Source: Chlamydia trachomatis
GTDB lineage: Bacteria > Chlamydiota > Chlamydiia > Chlamydiales > Rhabdochlamydiaceae
Assembly: GCA_945898205.1 (NCBI GenBank)
Contig: CAMDHO010000026.1
Span: forward strand, 1 to 32,954
DNA: 32,954 nucleotides
Reading direction: 5' to 3'
Shown in pieces: positions 9,113-16,504 of this stretch (the stretch's first letter is position 1; every line of letters begins with the position of its first letter). The position numbers and the translations under genes are program-made. The notes beneath the pieces were generated by a model. That model did no database searches, was not told the DNA's origin, and worked only from the letters and a program-made list of their open reading frames with translations.

Positions 9113-9187
9113 GGTAAAAATGAAAAAATGAAGGTTTTCAGAGAAGTTCTTTGTAAAAAATCGGAATTATCTGTTTTTAACTTCAAA

Positions 9188-9224
9188 AAAAAATGCCTCA
9201 CCTTAATTTGGTGAGGCATTTTTT
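9188..9224 (-). terminator. Rho-independent terminator after the 9244-9771 gene
   Basis: Arms 9188-9202 (aaaaaatgcctcacc) and 9210-9224 (ggtgaggcatttttt) form a perfect 15-base-pair stem with a 7-base loop. T-runs flank it on both strands, so it could act bidirectionally. It sits 20 bases beyond the stop of the minus-strand gene at 9244. Confidence 0.88.
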
Positions 9225-9243
9225 AACTCGATAAAATATTTTA

Positions 9244-9771
9244 CTATCTATTGAGTAATGCGGCTTGAATCTCTTCTTCTTGGCTGTAGTTCTGTAGAGC
9301 TTCTACATAGAAGTTCCACAGTTCTGGTTCTACTTTTCCGTGACGAATAGAAGCGATTAGTTCTCTTTTGCTTGTGGCTAAAGATTTTTTAGGTGAAAGC
9401 ATTGTTACCATTTCAGAATCGCCTGATTGACGAGCTAGTTGAAGCATCTTTTCAAGTTGCATTCTAGAGAATGTATATTGGTCTCTTTTCTTTCTAGAAC
9501 CTCTAGCAGCTCTCTGCTTAGGAGGTAAGCTAGAAGGCTTTTCTGAGTTGATGATAAACTTTTCTAGGAGAGATCCGAGTTCAGCAGGTTGTCTATTCTT
9601 CATTTTCTTTAAAGTAAAGTGGTGCATATATCCTCCGCTATCTCCAGGGATATATTTGCAAAGGTCGTTTTCTTTTCTTCCGTTTACTTTTTTAATTGCT
9701 TTAGAAATGATGTCTTCAATTTCTTTTAAATTCTTTGTTTTTTCCATGGCTAGCTCTTTGTTGCTTTGCAT
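9244..9771 (-). CDS. Conserved chlamydial hypothetical, probable positional equivalent of CT066
   Basis: The 175-residue protein is strongly charged and basic, with KKMKNRQPAELGSLLEKF, PPKQRAARGSRKKRDQYTF and SKRELIASIRHGKVEPELW. It has no signal peptide, membrane segment or domain I can name; a nucleic-acid-binding role is possible from the basic stretch around 88-97 but unproven. In C. trachomatis, as I recall, a hypothetical gene (CT066) of similar size lies between npt1 and ytgA, and this gene has that place. The start at 9771 has AAGGA nine bases upstream. A perfect terminator follows, so it appears monocistronic. Confidence 0.82.
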   Translation of the reverse strand: MQSNKELAMEKTKNLKEIEDIISKAIKKVNGRKENDLCKYIPGDSGGYMHHFTLKKMKNRQPAELGSLLEKFIINSEKPSSLPPKQRAARGSRKKRDQYTFSRMQLEKMLQLARQSGDSEMVTMLSPKKSLATSKRELIASIRHGKVEPELWNFYVEALQNYSQEEEIQAALLNR

Positions 9772-10177
9772 AAATATTGTTCCTTAATTTTTAATTGTTA
9801 TCTTATGTTTTTATATTCGTTCAAGATGGTAATTGTTTTCTGCTACAAAAGCAAATGAAATCGTTAATCTGACTAGAAATCAATAGAGGGGTTTCGAATC
9901 TATTGAGTGTTCAGTGTAAGCTATTATTCAAACTAAATCTTTTGATAAGACTTAAATCAGTCCATTAACTGGTTTTTTAACTTTTTTTCAGCGTGTTTCT
10001 CAAAATGTTATTTTTATTTCTTATTTTAAGCAACAGTTTAATAAATAAAAAATGAATTTATTAAATTTCTCATGGAAGTTTTTTGTTTTTTATGGAAGAC
10101 TAAATTCTTTTTGATGTTCAAGTCTTAAATGAATAAAATTATTGATTTCTTAAAGAAGAATTAAAAAGGTTTTGGCA
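9772..10177. other. Divergent intergenic region between the CT066-like gene and mrp
   Basis: This 406-base AT-rich region separates two divergent genes and must hold both promoters. On the plus strand I see one convincing promoter (10111-10139) for mrp. On the minus strand I found only partial matches such as TTGAAC near 9825 and could not fix a -10. I saw no coding frame, tRNA or clear iron-box palindrome. Confidence 0.5.
10111..10139 (+). promoter_or_regulatory. Candidate promoter of the mrp-ytg-dxr-rseP run
   Basis: TTGATG (10111-10116) and TAAAAT (10134-10139) are separated by exactly 17 bases, 38 bases before the mrp ATG. No comparable promoter is visible between here and 18439, because the following genes overlap or nearly touch, so it may drive the whole run. 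Confidence 0.5.
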
Positions 10178-11053
10178 ATGAGTCCTAGTCTTTTAGATCC
10201 GAATTCTCGTTTACAAAAAAAAATAAAAGAGATTCGTTATATTATAGCAATTGCAGCAGGAAAAGGAGGGGTGGGTAAGTCTTCTGTTTCTGTAAATCTT
10301 GCATTAACTATTCAAAAACTAGGATATCAAGTTGGTATTTTAGATGCAGATATTTATGGACCTTCTTTAGGTATGATGATGCCTTTAGAAACCCCTCTTA
10401 CTATTTTAGAAGAAAGAATATATCCAGGTTTATTTCATGGGGTTAAAGTAGTTTCTTTATCTTATTTAAAACAGCCTTTGCAGGCAATGATGGTTAGAGC
10501 TCCTGTTGCAAATGGTCTTATTTTGGAATGTATAGAAAAGGTTTCTTGGGGTGAATTAGATTATCTTATTGTTGACTTTCCTCCAGGGACGGGGGACATA
10601 CAACTAACATTAATGCAGAATCTTCCATTTTCGGGTGGTATATTAGTAACAACTCCTCAGGAAGTTTCCCTTCTTGATGTACAAAAAGCAGCTCACATGT
10701 TTCGTCAGATGGGGGTTTCTATTTTAGGAGTTATAGAAAACATGTCTTATTTTATAGATCCATCAGGGGAGAAGCATTGTTTTTTTGGAAAAGGTGGTGG
10801 GAAAAAAATAGCCGATAGTTTTGGGGTTCCTTTCTTGGCTCAAATTCCCATTGACCATGAAGTTTCTCGATGCGGGGATTTAGGAATAGGACTTCCATTT
10901 GCGTTTCCGGTTAATTTTGTAAGTTGTATTTTTCAAGAGATTGCTATTTCTATAAGAGAAATCGTCTACTCTTTAGAAGAGGCTGAGAAAGTATGTTTAA
11001 AACAATTTGAGTATGTGTGGAAGGAGATGAGCCTTGATGCTAGTTCTAATTAA
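10178..11053 (+). CDS. mrp: Mrp/ApbC-type iron-sulfur cluster carrier ATPase
   Basis: This 291-residue P-loop protein of the Mrp/Nbp35 family has the deviant Walker A GKGGVGKSS (28-36), DADIYGPSLG (56-65) and the switch DFPPGTGD (133-140). FFGKGGGKKIAD follows near 202-213. Family members bind and transfer Fe-S clusters in the cytoplasm. Two usual parts are missing: the N-terminal DUF59 domain and the CxxC pair that binds the shared cluster. The matching place reads YFIDPSGEKHC, with a single cysteine (C201). I start at the ATG at 10178 with AAGG eight bases upstream, not the TTG at 10172. It overlaps the DUF971 gene by 17 bases. Confidence 0.9.
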   Translation: MSPSLLDPNSRLQKKIKEIRYIIAIAAGKGGVGKSSVSVNLALTIQKLGYQVGILDADIYGPSLGMMMPLETPLTILEERIYPGLFHGVKVVSLSYLKQPLQAMMVRAPVANGLILECIEKVSWGELDYLIVDFPPGTGDIQLTLMQNLPFSGGILVTTPQEVSLLDVQKAAHMFRQMGVSILGVIENMSYFIDPSGEKHCFFGKGGGKKIADSFGVPFLAQIPIDHEVSRCGDLGIGLPFAFPVNFVSCIFQEIAISIREIVYSLEEAEKVCLKQFEYVWKEMSLDASSN

Positions 11054-11315
11054 AGAGTTAAATCAACTTACTAATGATGCCTTCCGTATTTTGTGGAGCG
11101 ATGGTAAATATAGCGTTTTTTGTTTAGCTGACCTGCAATCAAACTGTCCATGTGCAAGGTGTCAAGAGTCTGTAAGAGAGAAAGGCGTAGAAGTTCAAGC
11201 TGTTAAAATTTCCAGTGTGGGGAATTATGCTCTCCGTATAGATTTTAAAAGAGGATGTAGTCGAGGTGTTTTTACTTTTAGTTTTTTAAGAACTTTACAT
11301 TTAGAGGGCCTATGA
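11037..11315 (+). CDS. DUF971 domain protein, probable Mrp partner
   Basis: The 92-residue protein matches DUF971 (also the N-terminal domain of gamma-butyrobetaine hydroxylase-like proteins): FRILWSDGKYSVFCLADLQ followed by the cysteine cluster NCPCARCQE (Cys 37, 39, 42), then NYALRIDFKRGCSRGVFTF. DUF971 is often fused or adjacent to Mrp, and the cysteine cluster suggests metal or Fe-S binding. The start overlaps the end of mrp by 17 bases, and AAGGAG lies 10 bases before the ATG (a TTG three bases earlier is an alternative). Its stop overlaps the ytgA start as ATGA, so it is coupled to the metal transporter genes. Confidence 0.82.
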   Translation: MLVLIKELNQLTNDAFRILWSDGKYSVFCLADLQSNCPCARCQESVREKGVEVQAVKISSVGNYALRIDFKRGCSRGVFTFSFLRTLHLEGL

Positions 11316-12274
11316 AAAGGAAATGCAGTCTTATACTAACTCTTTTTTGTGCTTTACTAGTTGGTTGTTCGTCTGTTGAAAAAGAGGCTCCTCCTTCAAA
11401 AAACCTACTAAAAGTTCTTTCTACAACAGCTATGATAGACGATGTTGTTTTAAGAATTGGTGGGGATAGAATAGCTCATTCCGTTTTGATCATTGGAGAG
11501 ATCGATCCTCATAGCTATGAGCTTGTTAAAGGGGATGATGAGAAAATTAGCGAGGCGGCCTTGGTGTTTTTTAATGGGCTTAATTTAGAGCATGGGGCCA
11601 GTTTGCGCTATAAGATAGCGGCGCATCCCGCAAGCATTTCTTTAGGCAAGTTTATTTTAGAAAAATATCCAGACGAAATCCTTTTTGAGCAAAATCAGCC
11701 AGATCCTCATATTTGGATGGATGTATCTCTATGGAGTTATACAATAGAGCCAATTTTGGCCGCGCTGATTTCCAAGGATCCAGAGGGGAAGGAGTATTAT
11801 GAAGGCAGAGCTGCTTTAGCCTATGAAGAAATGATGTTTTTTCATCAAAATCTCCGAAATATTTTGCAAAGGGTCCCAGAAACTCAACGCTATCTTGTGA
11901 CAAGTCATGATGCATTTGCTTATTTTACAAGAGCCTATCTTGCCTCAAACGAGGAAAAACTTTTGGGAACTTGGAGGAAGCGTGTGGCTGCACCTGAAGG
12001 ATTTGCCCCAGATGGACAATTAGGAGCAGCGGATCTTCAGAAAATTGTAGATTATTTGATCAAATATCATGTTGAGGTTGTATTTCCAGAATCGAATGTC
12101 AGTCCGGATTCTTTACGGAAAATCGTTCTAGCTTGTAAAGAAAAGAAAATGAATATTCGATTTTCACCCGAATCTCTTTATGGAGACTCTATGGGACCTG
12201 CGGGCTCAACTTCAGGAACATACCTTGGAATGATAGAATATGATGCGAATGTTCTGATAAAAGAATGGGAGTGA
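11312..12274 (+). CDS. ytgA: Metal ABC transporter substrate-binding lipoprotein YtgA
   Basis: The 320-residue protein is a cluster A-I (ZnuA/TroA/MntC) periplasmic binding protein for divalent metals. It begins with a lipoprotein signal, ending in lipobox LVGC with Cys19 as the lipidation site. Likely metal ligands are the histidines in DPHSYE, DPHIWMDV and SHDAFAYF, plus an acidic residue around FPESNVSPDSL. Chlamydial YtgA is reported to bind iron, manganese or zinc. The gene overlaps DUF971 by four bases (ATGA) and is followed by ytgB with no gap. Confidence 0.94.
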   Translation: MKRKCSLILTLFCALLVGCSSVEKEAPPSKNLLKVLSTTAMIDDVVLRIGGDRIAHSVLIIGEIDPHSYELVKGDDEKISEAALVFFNGLNLEHGASLRYKIAAHPASISLGKFILEKYPDEILFEQNQPDPHIWMDVSLWSYTIEPILAALISKDPEGKEYYEGRAALAYEEMMFFHQNLRNILQRVPETQRYLVTSHDAFAYFTRAYLASNEEKLLGTWRKRVAAPEGFAPDGQLGAADLQKIVDYLIKYHVEVVFPESNVSPDSLRKIVLACKEKKMNIRFSPESLYGDSMGPAGSTSGTYLGMIEYDANVLIKEWE

Positions 12275-12276
12275 TT

Positions 12277-13050
12277 ATGGAAGAAAAGATAGCCCTTACA
12301 GTAGAGCAGCTGTCAGTGAACTATGATAAAGTCCCTGTTTTATGGGATCTGAATTTTTCTGTTCCAATGGGCAAGTTGGTTGGAATTATAGGTCCTAATG
12401 GAGCGGGTAAAAGCACGTTACTAAAAGCTTTATTAGGGATTGTAAAACCTTTATCAGGTCGAATTGAATTTTTAGGGCAATCATATAAAAAGGCGAGAAA
12501 ATCTATTGCATATGTTCCTCAGAGAAGCTCCGTAGATTGGGAGTTCCCAATTACAGTCTTTGATGTTGTTTTAATGGGGAGGTATAATAAGACAGGTCTT
12601 TTTAAGAGATTAAAAAAAGCAGATAAAGAAGCTGTTTTAAGAGCTCTTACAGCAGTCGGGCTTGAATCTTTCGCCCATAGGCAAATAGGAGAACTTTCTG
12701 GAGGTCAGCAACAGAGGCTTTTTATAGCAAGAGCTCTCTTGCAAGAAGCAGAGGTCTATTTATTAGATGAGCCTTTTGCCGGAGTAGATATTACTACAGA
12801 AAAAGTTATTATATCGATTTTTGACGATCTTCGAGCTAAAGGAAAGACTCTTTTTGTTGTACATCATGATTTAAACTCTGTGGATCAATATTTTGATTGG
12901 GTTATTTTACTGAATACATCTTTAATTGCTTGTGGACCTGTTGAAGAGGTTTTTCATAAAGAATTACTTTCAAAAACCTATGGAGGCTATTTTTCATTCT
13001 TGGACGAAGCGGCTAAAATGGCACAAAAGAAAAATATGGGACTCAATTAA
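12277..13050 (+). CDS. ytgB: Metal ABC transporter ATP-binding protein YtgB
   Basis: The 257-residue cytoplasmic ATPase powers the YtgABCD importer. It has Walker A GPNGAGKST, the Q-loop region AYVPQRS, signature LSGGQQQ, Walker B VYLLDEPFAGVD and switch histidine VVHHDLN. I chose the ATG at 12277, which has GGAG five bases upstream; an ATG at 12265, inside the end of ytgA, would add MGVI and has no better ribosome site. Two bases separate it from ytgC. Confidence 0.95.
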   Translation: MEEKIALTVEQLSVNYDKVPVLWDLNFSVPMGKLVGIIGPNGAGKSTLLKALLGIVKPLSGRIEFLGQSYKKARKSIAYVPQRSSVDWEFPITVFDVVLMGRYNKTGLFKRLKKADKEAVLRALTAVGLESFAHRQIGELSGGQQQRLFIARALLQEAEVYLLDEPFAGVDITTEKVIISIFDDLRAKGKTLFVVHHDLNSVDQYFDWVILLNTSLIACGPVEEVFHKELLSKTYGGYFSFLDEAAKMAQKKNMGLN

Positions 13051-13052
13051 TC

Positions 13053-14375
13053 ATGTATCACTGGACTGATTTTTTTATAGATCCTCTTTTAAGAGCTCCG
13101 ATGATCGGAAGTATTTTAATGTGCATTACAGCATCGTTAGTAGGTGTAATTGTGCTCATTCGAAAGAGATCCTTGGTAGGCGAAGCTCTTTCTCATGCAG
13201 CATATCCAGGAATTGTGGTGGGGGCTTGGGTTTTTGGAGCCTTTTTTTCTTTTCTTCCTGAGTGGTTTTCTTCTTTTTTATTGATAGGTGCTTTTTTTTC
13301 TTCTTTGCTAGGTCTTTTGGGTTTGCATTTTTTACAAATTCACTTTCGTGTAAAAAATGACGCTGCATTATGCTTTATCCTTTCATCCTTTTTTGGGATA
13401 GGAGTGTTACTGTCGAGTCGAATGCAATATATTCATCCTTTGTGGTATAGACAAGTTCAGTCGTTTTTATATGGACAGCCTGCTACCATGACAGACATTC
13501 ACATTTGGATGTATGGTGTATTGTGTTTCATTATAATTGCTTTTCTTTTTTTATTTTATCGTTCAATTCAACTTGTTAATTTTGATAATCAATTTGCTGT
13601 GAGTCTTGGCCTTTCTGTTAAATGGGTAGAGTCTTTGTTTTTTTGTCTTTTAGTTTTGGCCGTTACGATTGCAATTAGAGGTGTTGGGTTAGTCCTTCTT
13701 TCTGGGATGTTGATAGCTCCATCATTGGCTGCAAGGCAGCTGACCCATAGTTTAAGTAAGATGTTTTTCTTTTCGGCGTTGGTAGGCGCAGTTAGTGCGT
13801 TCTTTGGGAATTATGTGTCGGCACAATGTCCTGAATGGATAGCGAGTTCGAGGTTGGTTCTTCCAATAGGACCGTTAATTGTTTTATTTAGCTCGTTTTT
13901 TTGTTTTTTAAGTTTATTTTTATCTCCTCAAAGAGGACTTGTCGTAAGATGGCTTCGTAGAAAAAGATTTTCTAAAATTTGTGAAGAAGAGAATCTTTTG
14001 AAACTTCTTTGGAAATTAAAGGAAAAAGAAAAAAGAACAGTAAAACAGTTAGGTATAAATAGGCAACGTTCTCTTTTTTCTACTTGGATGCTTTTAAATA
14101 GGCTTGCGCGTTATGGCTGGGTAATTCAAGAAAAAGAGGGCTATAATCTTTCTAAAGACGGGCGGATTAAAGCAATCCAAGTAGTGAGACTTCATAGACT
14201 TTGGGAAGTGTATCTCGTTCATTTAGGGCAAAGTACAGAAAAAGTACATGCTAGTGCCGAAGAGATGGAGCATGTTATCACCCCAGAATTAGAAAAAAGC
14301 TTATCCGAATATTTAAACCATCCGCAGGTAGATCCACATTTTCAACCGATTCCAAGCTCAGAGGTCCCTTTATGA
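13053..14375 (+). CDS. ytgC: Metal ABC permease fused to DtxR-like repressor (YtgC-YtgR)
   Basis: Residues 1 to about 290 form a ZnuB/TroC-type permease with multiple membrane helices and family motifs VGEALSHAAYPGIVVG and GLVLLSGMLIAPSLAARQL. After a basic linker (RRKRF, from 302) the protein continues as a DtxR/MntR-like repressor. A winged helix spans about 302-371, then RLHRLWEVYLVH and the metal-binding/dimerisation helix HASAEEMEH (His399, Glu403-404, Glu406, His407), ending NHPQVDPH. In Chlamydia trachomatis the same fusion is reported to be cleaved, releasing the iron-dependent repressor YtgR. Total length 440. The stop overlaps the ytgD start as ATGA. Confidence 0.94.
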   Translation: MYHWTDFFIDPLLRAPMIGSILMCITASLVGVIVLIRKRSLVGEALSHAAYPGIVVGAWVFGAFFSFLPEWFSSFLLIGAFFSSLLGLLGLHFLQIHFRVKNDAALCFILSSFFGIGVLLSSRMQYIHPLWYRQVQSFLYGQPATMTDIHIWMYGVLCFIIIAFLFLFYRSIQLVNFDNQFAVSLGLSVKWVESLFFCLLVLAVTIAIRGVGLVLLSGMLIAPSLAARQLTHSLSKMFFFSALVGAVSAFFGNYVSAQCPEWIASSRLVLPIGPLIVLFSSFFCFLSLFLSPQRGLVVRWLRRKRFSKICEEENLLKLLWKLKEKEKRTVKQLGINRQRSLFSTWMLLNRLARYGWVIQEKEGYNLSKDGRIKAIQVVRLHRLWEVYLVHLGQSTEKVHASAEEMEHVITPELEKSLSEYLNHPQVDPHFQPIPSSEVPL

Positions 14376-15343
14376 GTAATCCATATTCTGGACAGGATTT
14401 TTTTGGTTTTTTTTCTGTCTTTTTTTCTCGTGTGTTTCTACTGATTTCGGGAAAAATTCCATTAGATCAAATGCCGTCAGATGAGATTCAATTTTCTGTT
14501 TTGCTTTTTTTGGGGTTAGCTTTAGCTTTTTTAGGATCGTTTCTTGTTTTAAAGCAAATGACAATGCTTGCGAATGCGTTAAGTCATACAATTTTACTTG
14601 GGATTGTTGTTTCTTTCCTTTTATTCCAAGCGCTTTTTTCCATAGAAAATTTAGAGAACTCTTTTACTTCGATGAAAGTTCTTTGGATTGCGGCTTTGGT
14701 ATCGGGAGTTATTACTGTGTTATTAACGCAGTTTTGTACTGAAATATTTCATTTGCAAGAAGATGCGAGTATAGGGCTTGTATTTACGACCCTATTTGCT
14801 TTAGGGATTTTACTCGTAACTATATATACAAAAAATCTACATCTTGGAACAGAAGCTGTGATGGGAAATATTGATGCTTTGCATTTTGATGATGTCAAAG
14901 TAGCTGCTGGGTTAGCTGCTGTTAGTATGTTTTTTTCCGTTGTATTTTTTAGAGGTTTTTATTTAACAGCGTTTGATTCGGGGTTTGCAAAGAGCTTAGG
15001 GTGGCCAGTAGGTCTTTTGGACTATGTTTTAATGGTTTTAACTGCAGCTGGAGCTATAGCATCATTCCGAGCTGTTGGAGTGCTTCTCTTTTTATCTTTT
15101 CTAGTAGGCCCTACTCTTATTTCTTTACGGTATACCTGTTCTGTTAAAAAGTTGATTGCTTTAAGTTTTGTTGTTAGTGCGGGAAGCTCTCTTTTTGCAG
15201 TAGCTCTTTCGAGGCACATATTGACCGTCTTTAAAGCGCCTTTATCGACTTCGGGGCTTGTAGTAACAATTATATTTCTTGTATACTTGGCTGTGATTTT
15301 AAGTTCTTTCTTGAAAAAAACAAGGCTAATAAAAACAGCATGA
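14372..15343 (+). CDS. ytgD: Metal ABC transporter permease YtgD
   Basis: This is the second permease of the metal importer, 323 residues with around eight or nine membrane helices. It has FLVLKQMTMLANALSHTIL, which matches the conserved 'ALSH' loop of the family, and ASFRAVGVLLFLSFLVGPT. It pairs with YtgC in the inner membrane. The gene overlaps ytgC and dxr by four bases at each end (ATGA), which indicates translational coupling along the operon. Confidence 0.93.
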   Translation: MSNPYSGQDFFGFFSVFFSRVFLLISGKIPLDQMPSDEIQFSVLLFLGLALAFLGSFLVLKQMTMLANALSHTILLGIVVSFLLFQALFSIENLENSFTSMKVLWIAALVSGVITVLLTQFCTEIFHLQEDASIGLVFTTLFALGILLVTIYTKNLHLGTEAVMGNIDALHFDDVKVAAGLAAVSMFFSVVFFRGFYLTAFDSGFAKSLGWPVGLLDYVLMVLTAAGAIASFRAVGVLLFLSFLVGPTLISLRYTCSVKKLIALSFVVSAGSSLFAVALSRHILTVFKAPLSTSGLVVTIIFLVYLAVILSSFLKKTRLIKTA

Positions 15344-16476
15344 AAAAGAAACGTTTAACAATTTTAGGTTCAACAGGGTCCATTGGGAAGCAAACCCTCG
15401 AGGTCGTTCGTCATTTAAATTTAGAAGTTGTAAGTCTAGCAGCTCATAGTTCTACGGATTTGCTTTTAGAGCAAATTAGAGAGTTTCACCCTAAGATAGT
15501 TGCTGTTTTTGATGAAAAAAAAGCATTAGAACTTAAAAGACAGGTTCCTGGCGTTCAAGTAGTGGCTGGGATGGAAGGGCTTTTAGAAGCGGCAAGTTGT
15601 GATGAAGCAGATCTTGTTATATCTGCGATTACAGGCTCTATAGGAATTGCGCCAACCTTGGCAGCAATTGAAAAGGGTAAAACTATTGCTCTTGCTAATA
15701 AAGAAGTTCTTGTTGCGGCCGGAGATCTTATTATGCAAAGAGCTCGAGATAATAATGTTCGTATTTTGCCGATAGATAGTGAGCATAGTGCCCTTTTTCA
15801 GTGTTTGGAGCATAAAAAACAACATGAAGTAAGAAGGTTGATTCTTACAGCATCTGGTGGTCCTTTTTTTCATTATTCCTTAAATGAGTTAGAAACTATT
15901 ACTCTAGAAAGAGCTTTAAAGCATCCTAGCTGGAAGATGGGCCCTAAAGTTACTATAGATTCGTCTACTCTTATGAATAAAGGACTTGAAGTAATTGAAG
16001 CTTTTCATTTATTTCAAAGGCCTTTAGAAGAAATAGAAGTGATAGTGCATCCTCAAAGTATTATTCATAGTATGATAGAAATGCAAGATGGTTCTTTATT
16101 TGCTCAAATGTCAGAACCAAGTATGATCTTTCCTATTCAATATGCTGTAACATGGCCAGACCGAGCGCCTGGTTTTTTACCTCCTTTTCCTTTTGCAAAG
16201 CATCCGAAATTAGAATTCTTTCAATTAGAAAAAGGAAAGTTTATTTGCTTAGAATTAGCTTTTGAGGCTTTAAAGCAAGGGGGGAGTTTTCCTTGTTATT
16301 TAAATGCAGCAAATGAAGTTTTGGTAGCTAGATTTTTAGAAGGAAAGATTTCCTGGCTTGAGATCGGACGAAAGCTAGAAAAATTGCTCTCTTGTCATAA
16401 AAGAGAAAGTCCATCAACATTAGAAGCAATAATAGCTGTTGATGCTGCGGCCAGAGTTGAAGCATTAATTATTTAA
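15340..16476 (+). CDS. dxr: 1-deoxy-D-xylulose 5-phosphate reductoisomerase
   Basis: This cytoplasmic NADPH enzyme converts DXP to MEP, the first committed step of the non-mevalonate isoprenoid pathway. The 378 residues include the nucleotide-binding GSTGSIG (10-16), ANKEVLVAAG, the metal/substrate site PIDSEHSALFQCLE and SGGPFF, and then HPSWKMGPKVTIDSSTLMNK and VHPQSIIHSM. Length is normal. It is coupled to ytgD (ATGA) and lies 28 bases before rseP, the order I recall for C. trachomatis CT070-CT072. Confidence 0.97.
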   Translation: MKKKRLTILGSTGSIGKQTLEVVRHLNLEVVSLAAHSSTDLLLEQIREFHPKIVAVFDEKKALELKRQVPGVQVVAGMEGLLEAASCDEADLVISAITGSIGIAPTLAAIEKGKTIALANKEVLVAAGDLIMQRARDNNVRILPIDSEHSALFQCLEHKKQHEVRRLILTASGGPFFHYSLNELETITLERALKHPSWKMGPKVTIDSSTLMNKGLEVIEAFHLFQRPLEEIEVIVHPQSIIHSMIEMQDGSLFAQMSEPSMIFPIQYAVTWPDRAPGFLPPFPFAKHPKLEFFQLEKGKFICLELAFEALKQGGSFPCYLNAANEVLVARFLEGKISWLEIGRKLEKLLSCHKRESPSTLEAIIAVDAAARVEALII

Positions 16477-16504
16477 CAAAAAAAAGAAAAGGTTTTTTTA
16501 TCTT

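Noticed and set aside
9890-9920. A tRNA-like 'gtttcgaatctatt' T-loop resemblance
   Set aside because: No acceptor stem or anticodon arm could be formed around it.
13156-13368. Minus-strand lysine-rich frame inside ytgC
   Set aside because: It is the reverse of a T-rich membrane-helix coding stretch; low-complexity composition, no start signal.
14370-14591. Minus-strand frame inside ytgD
   Set aside because: Antisense to a clear permease and compositionally driven by T-rich codons on the other strand.
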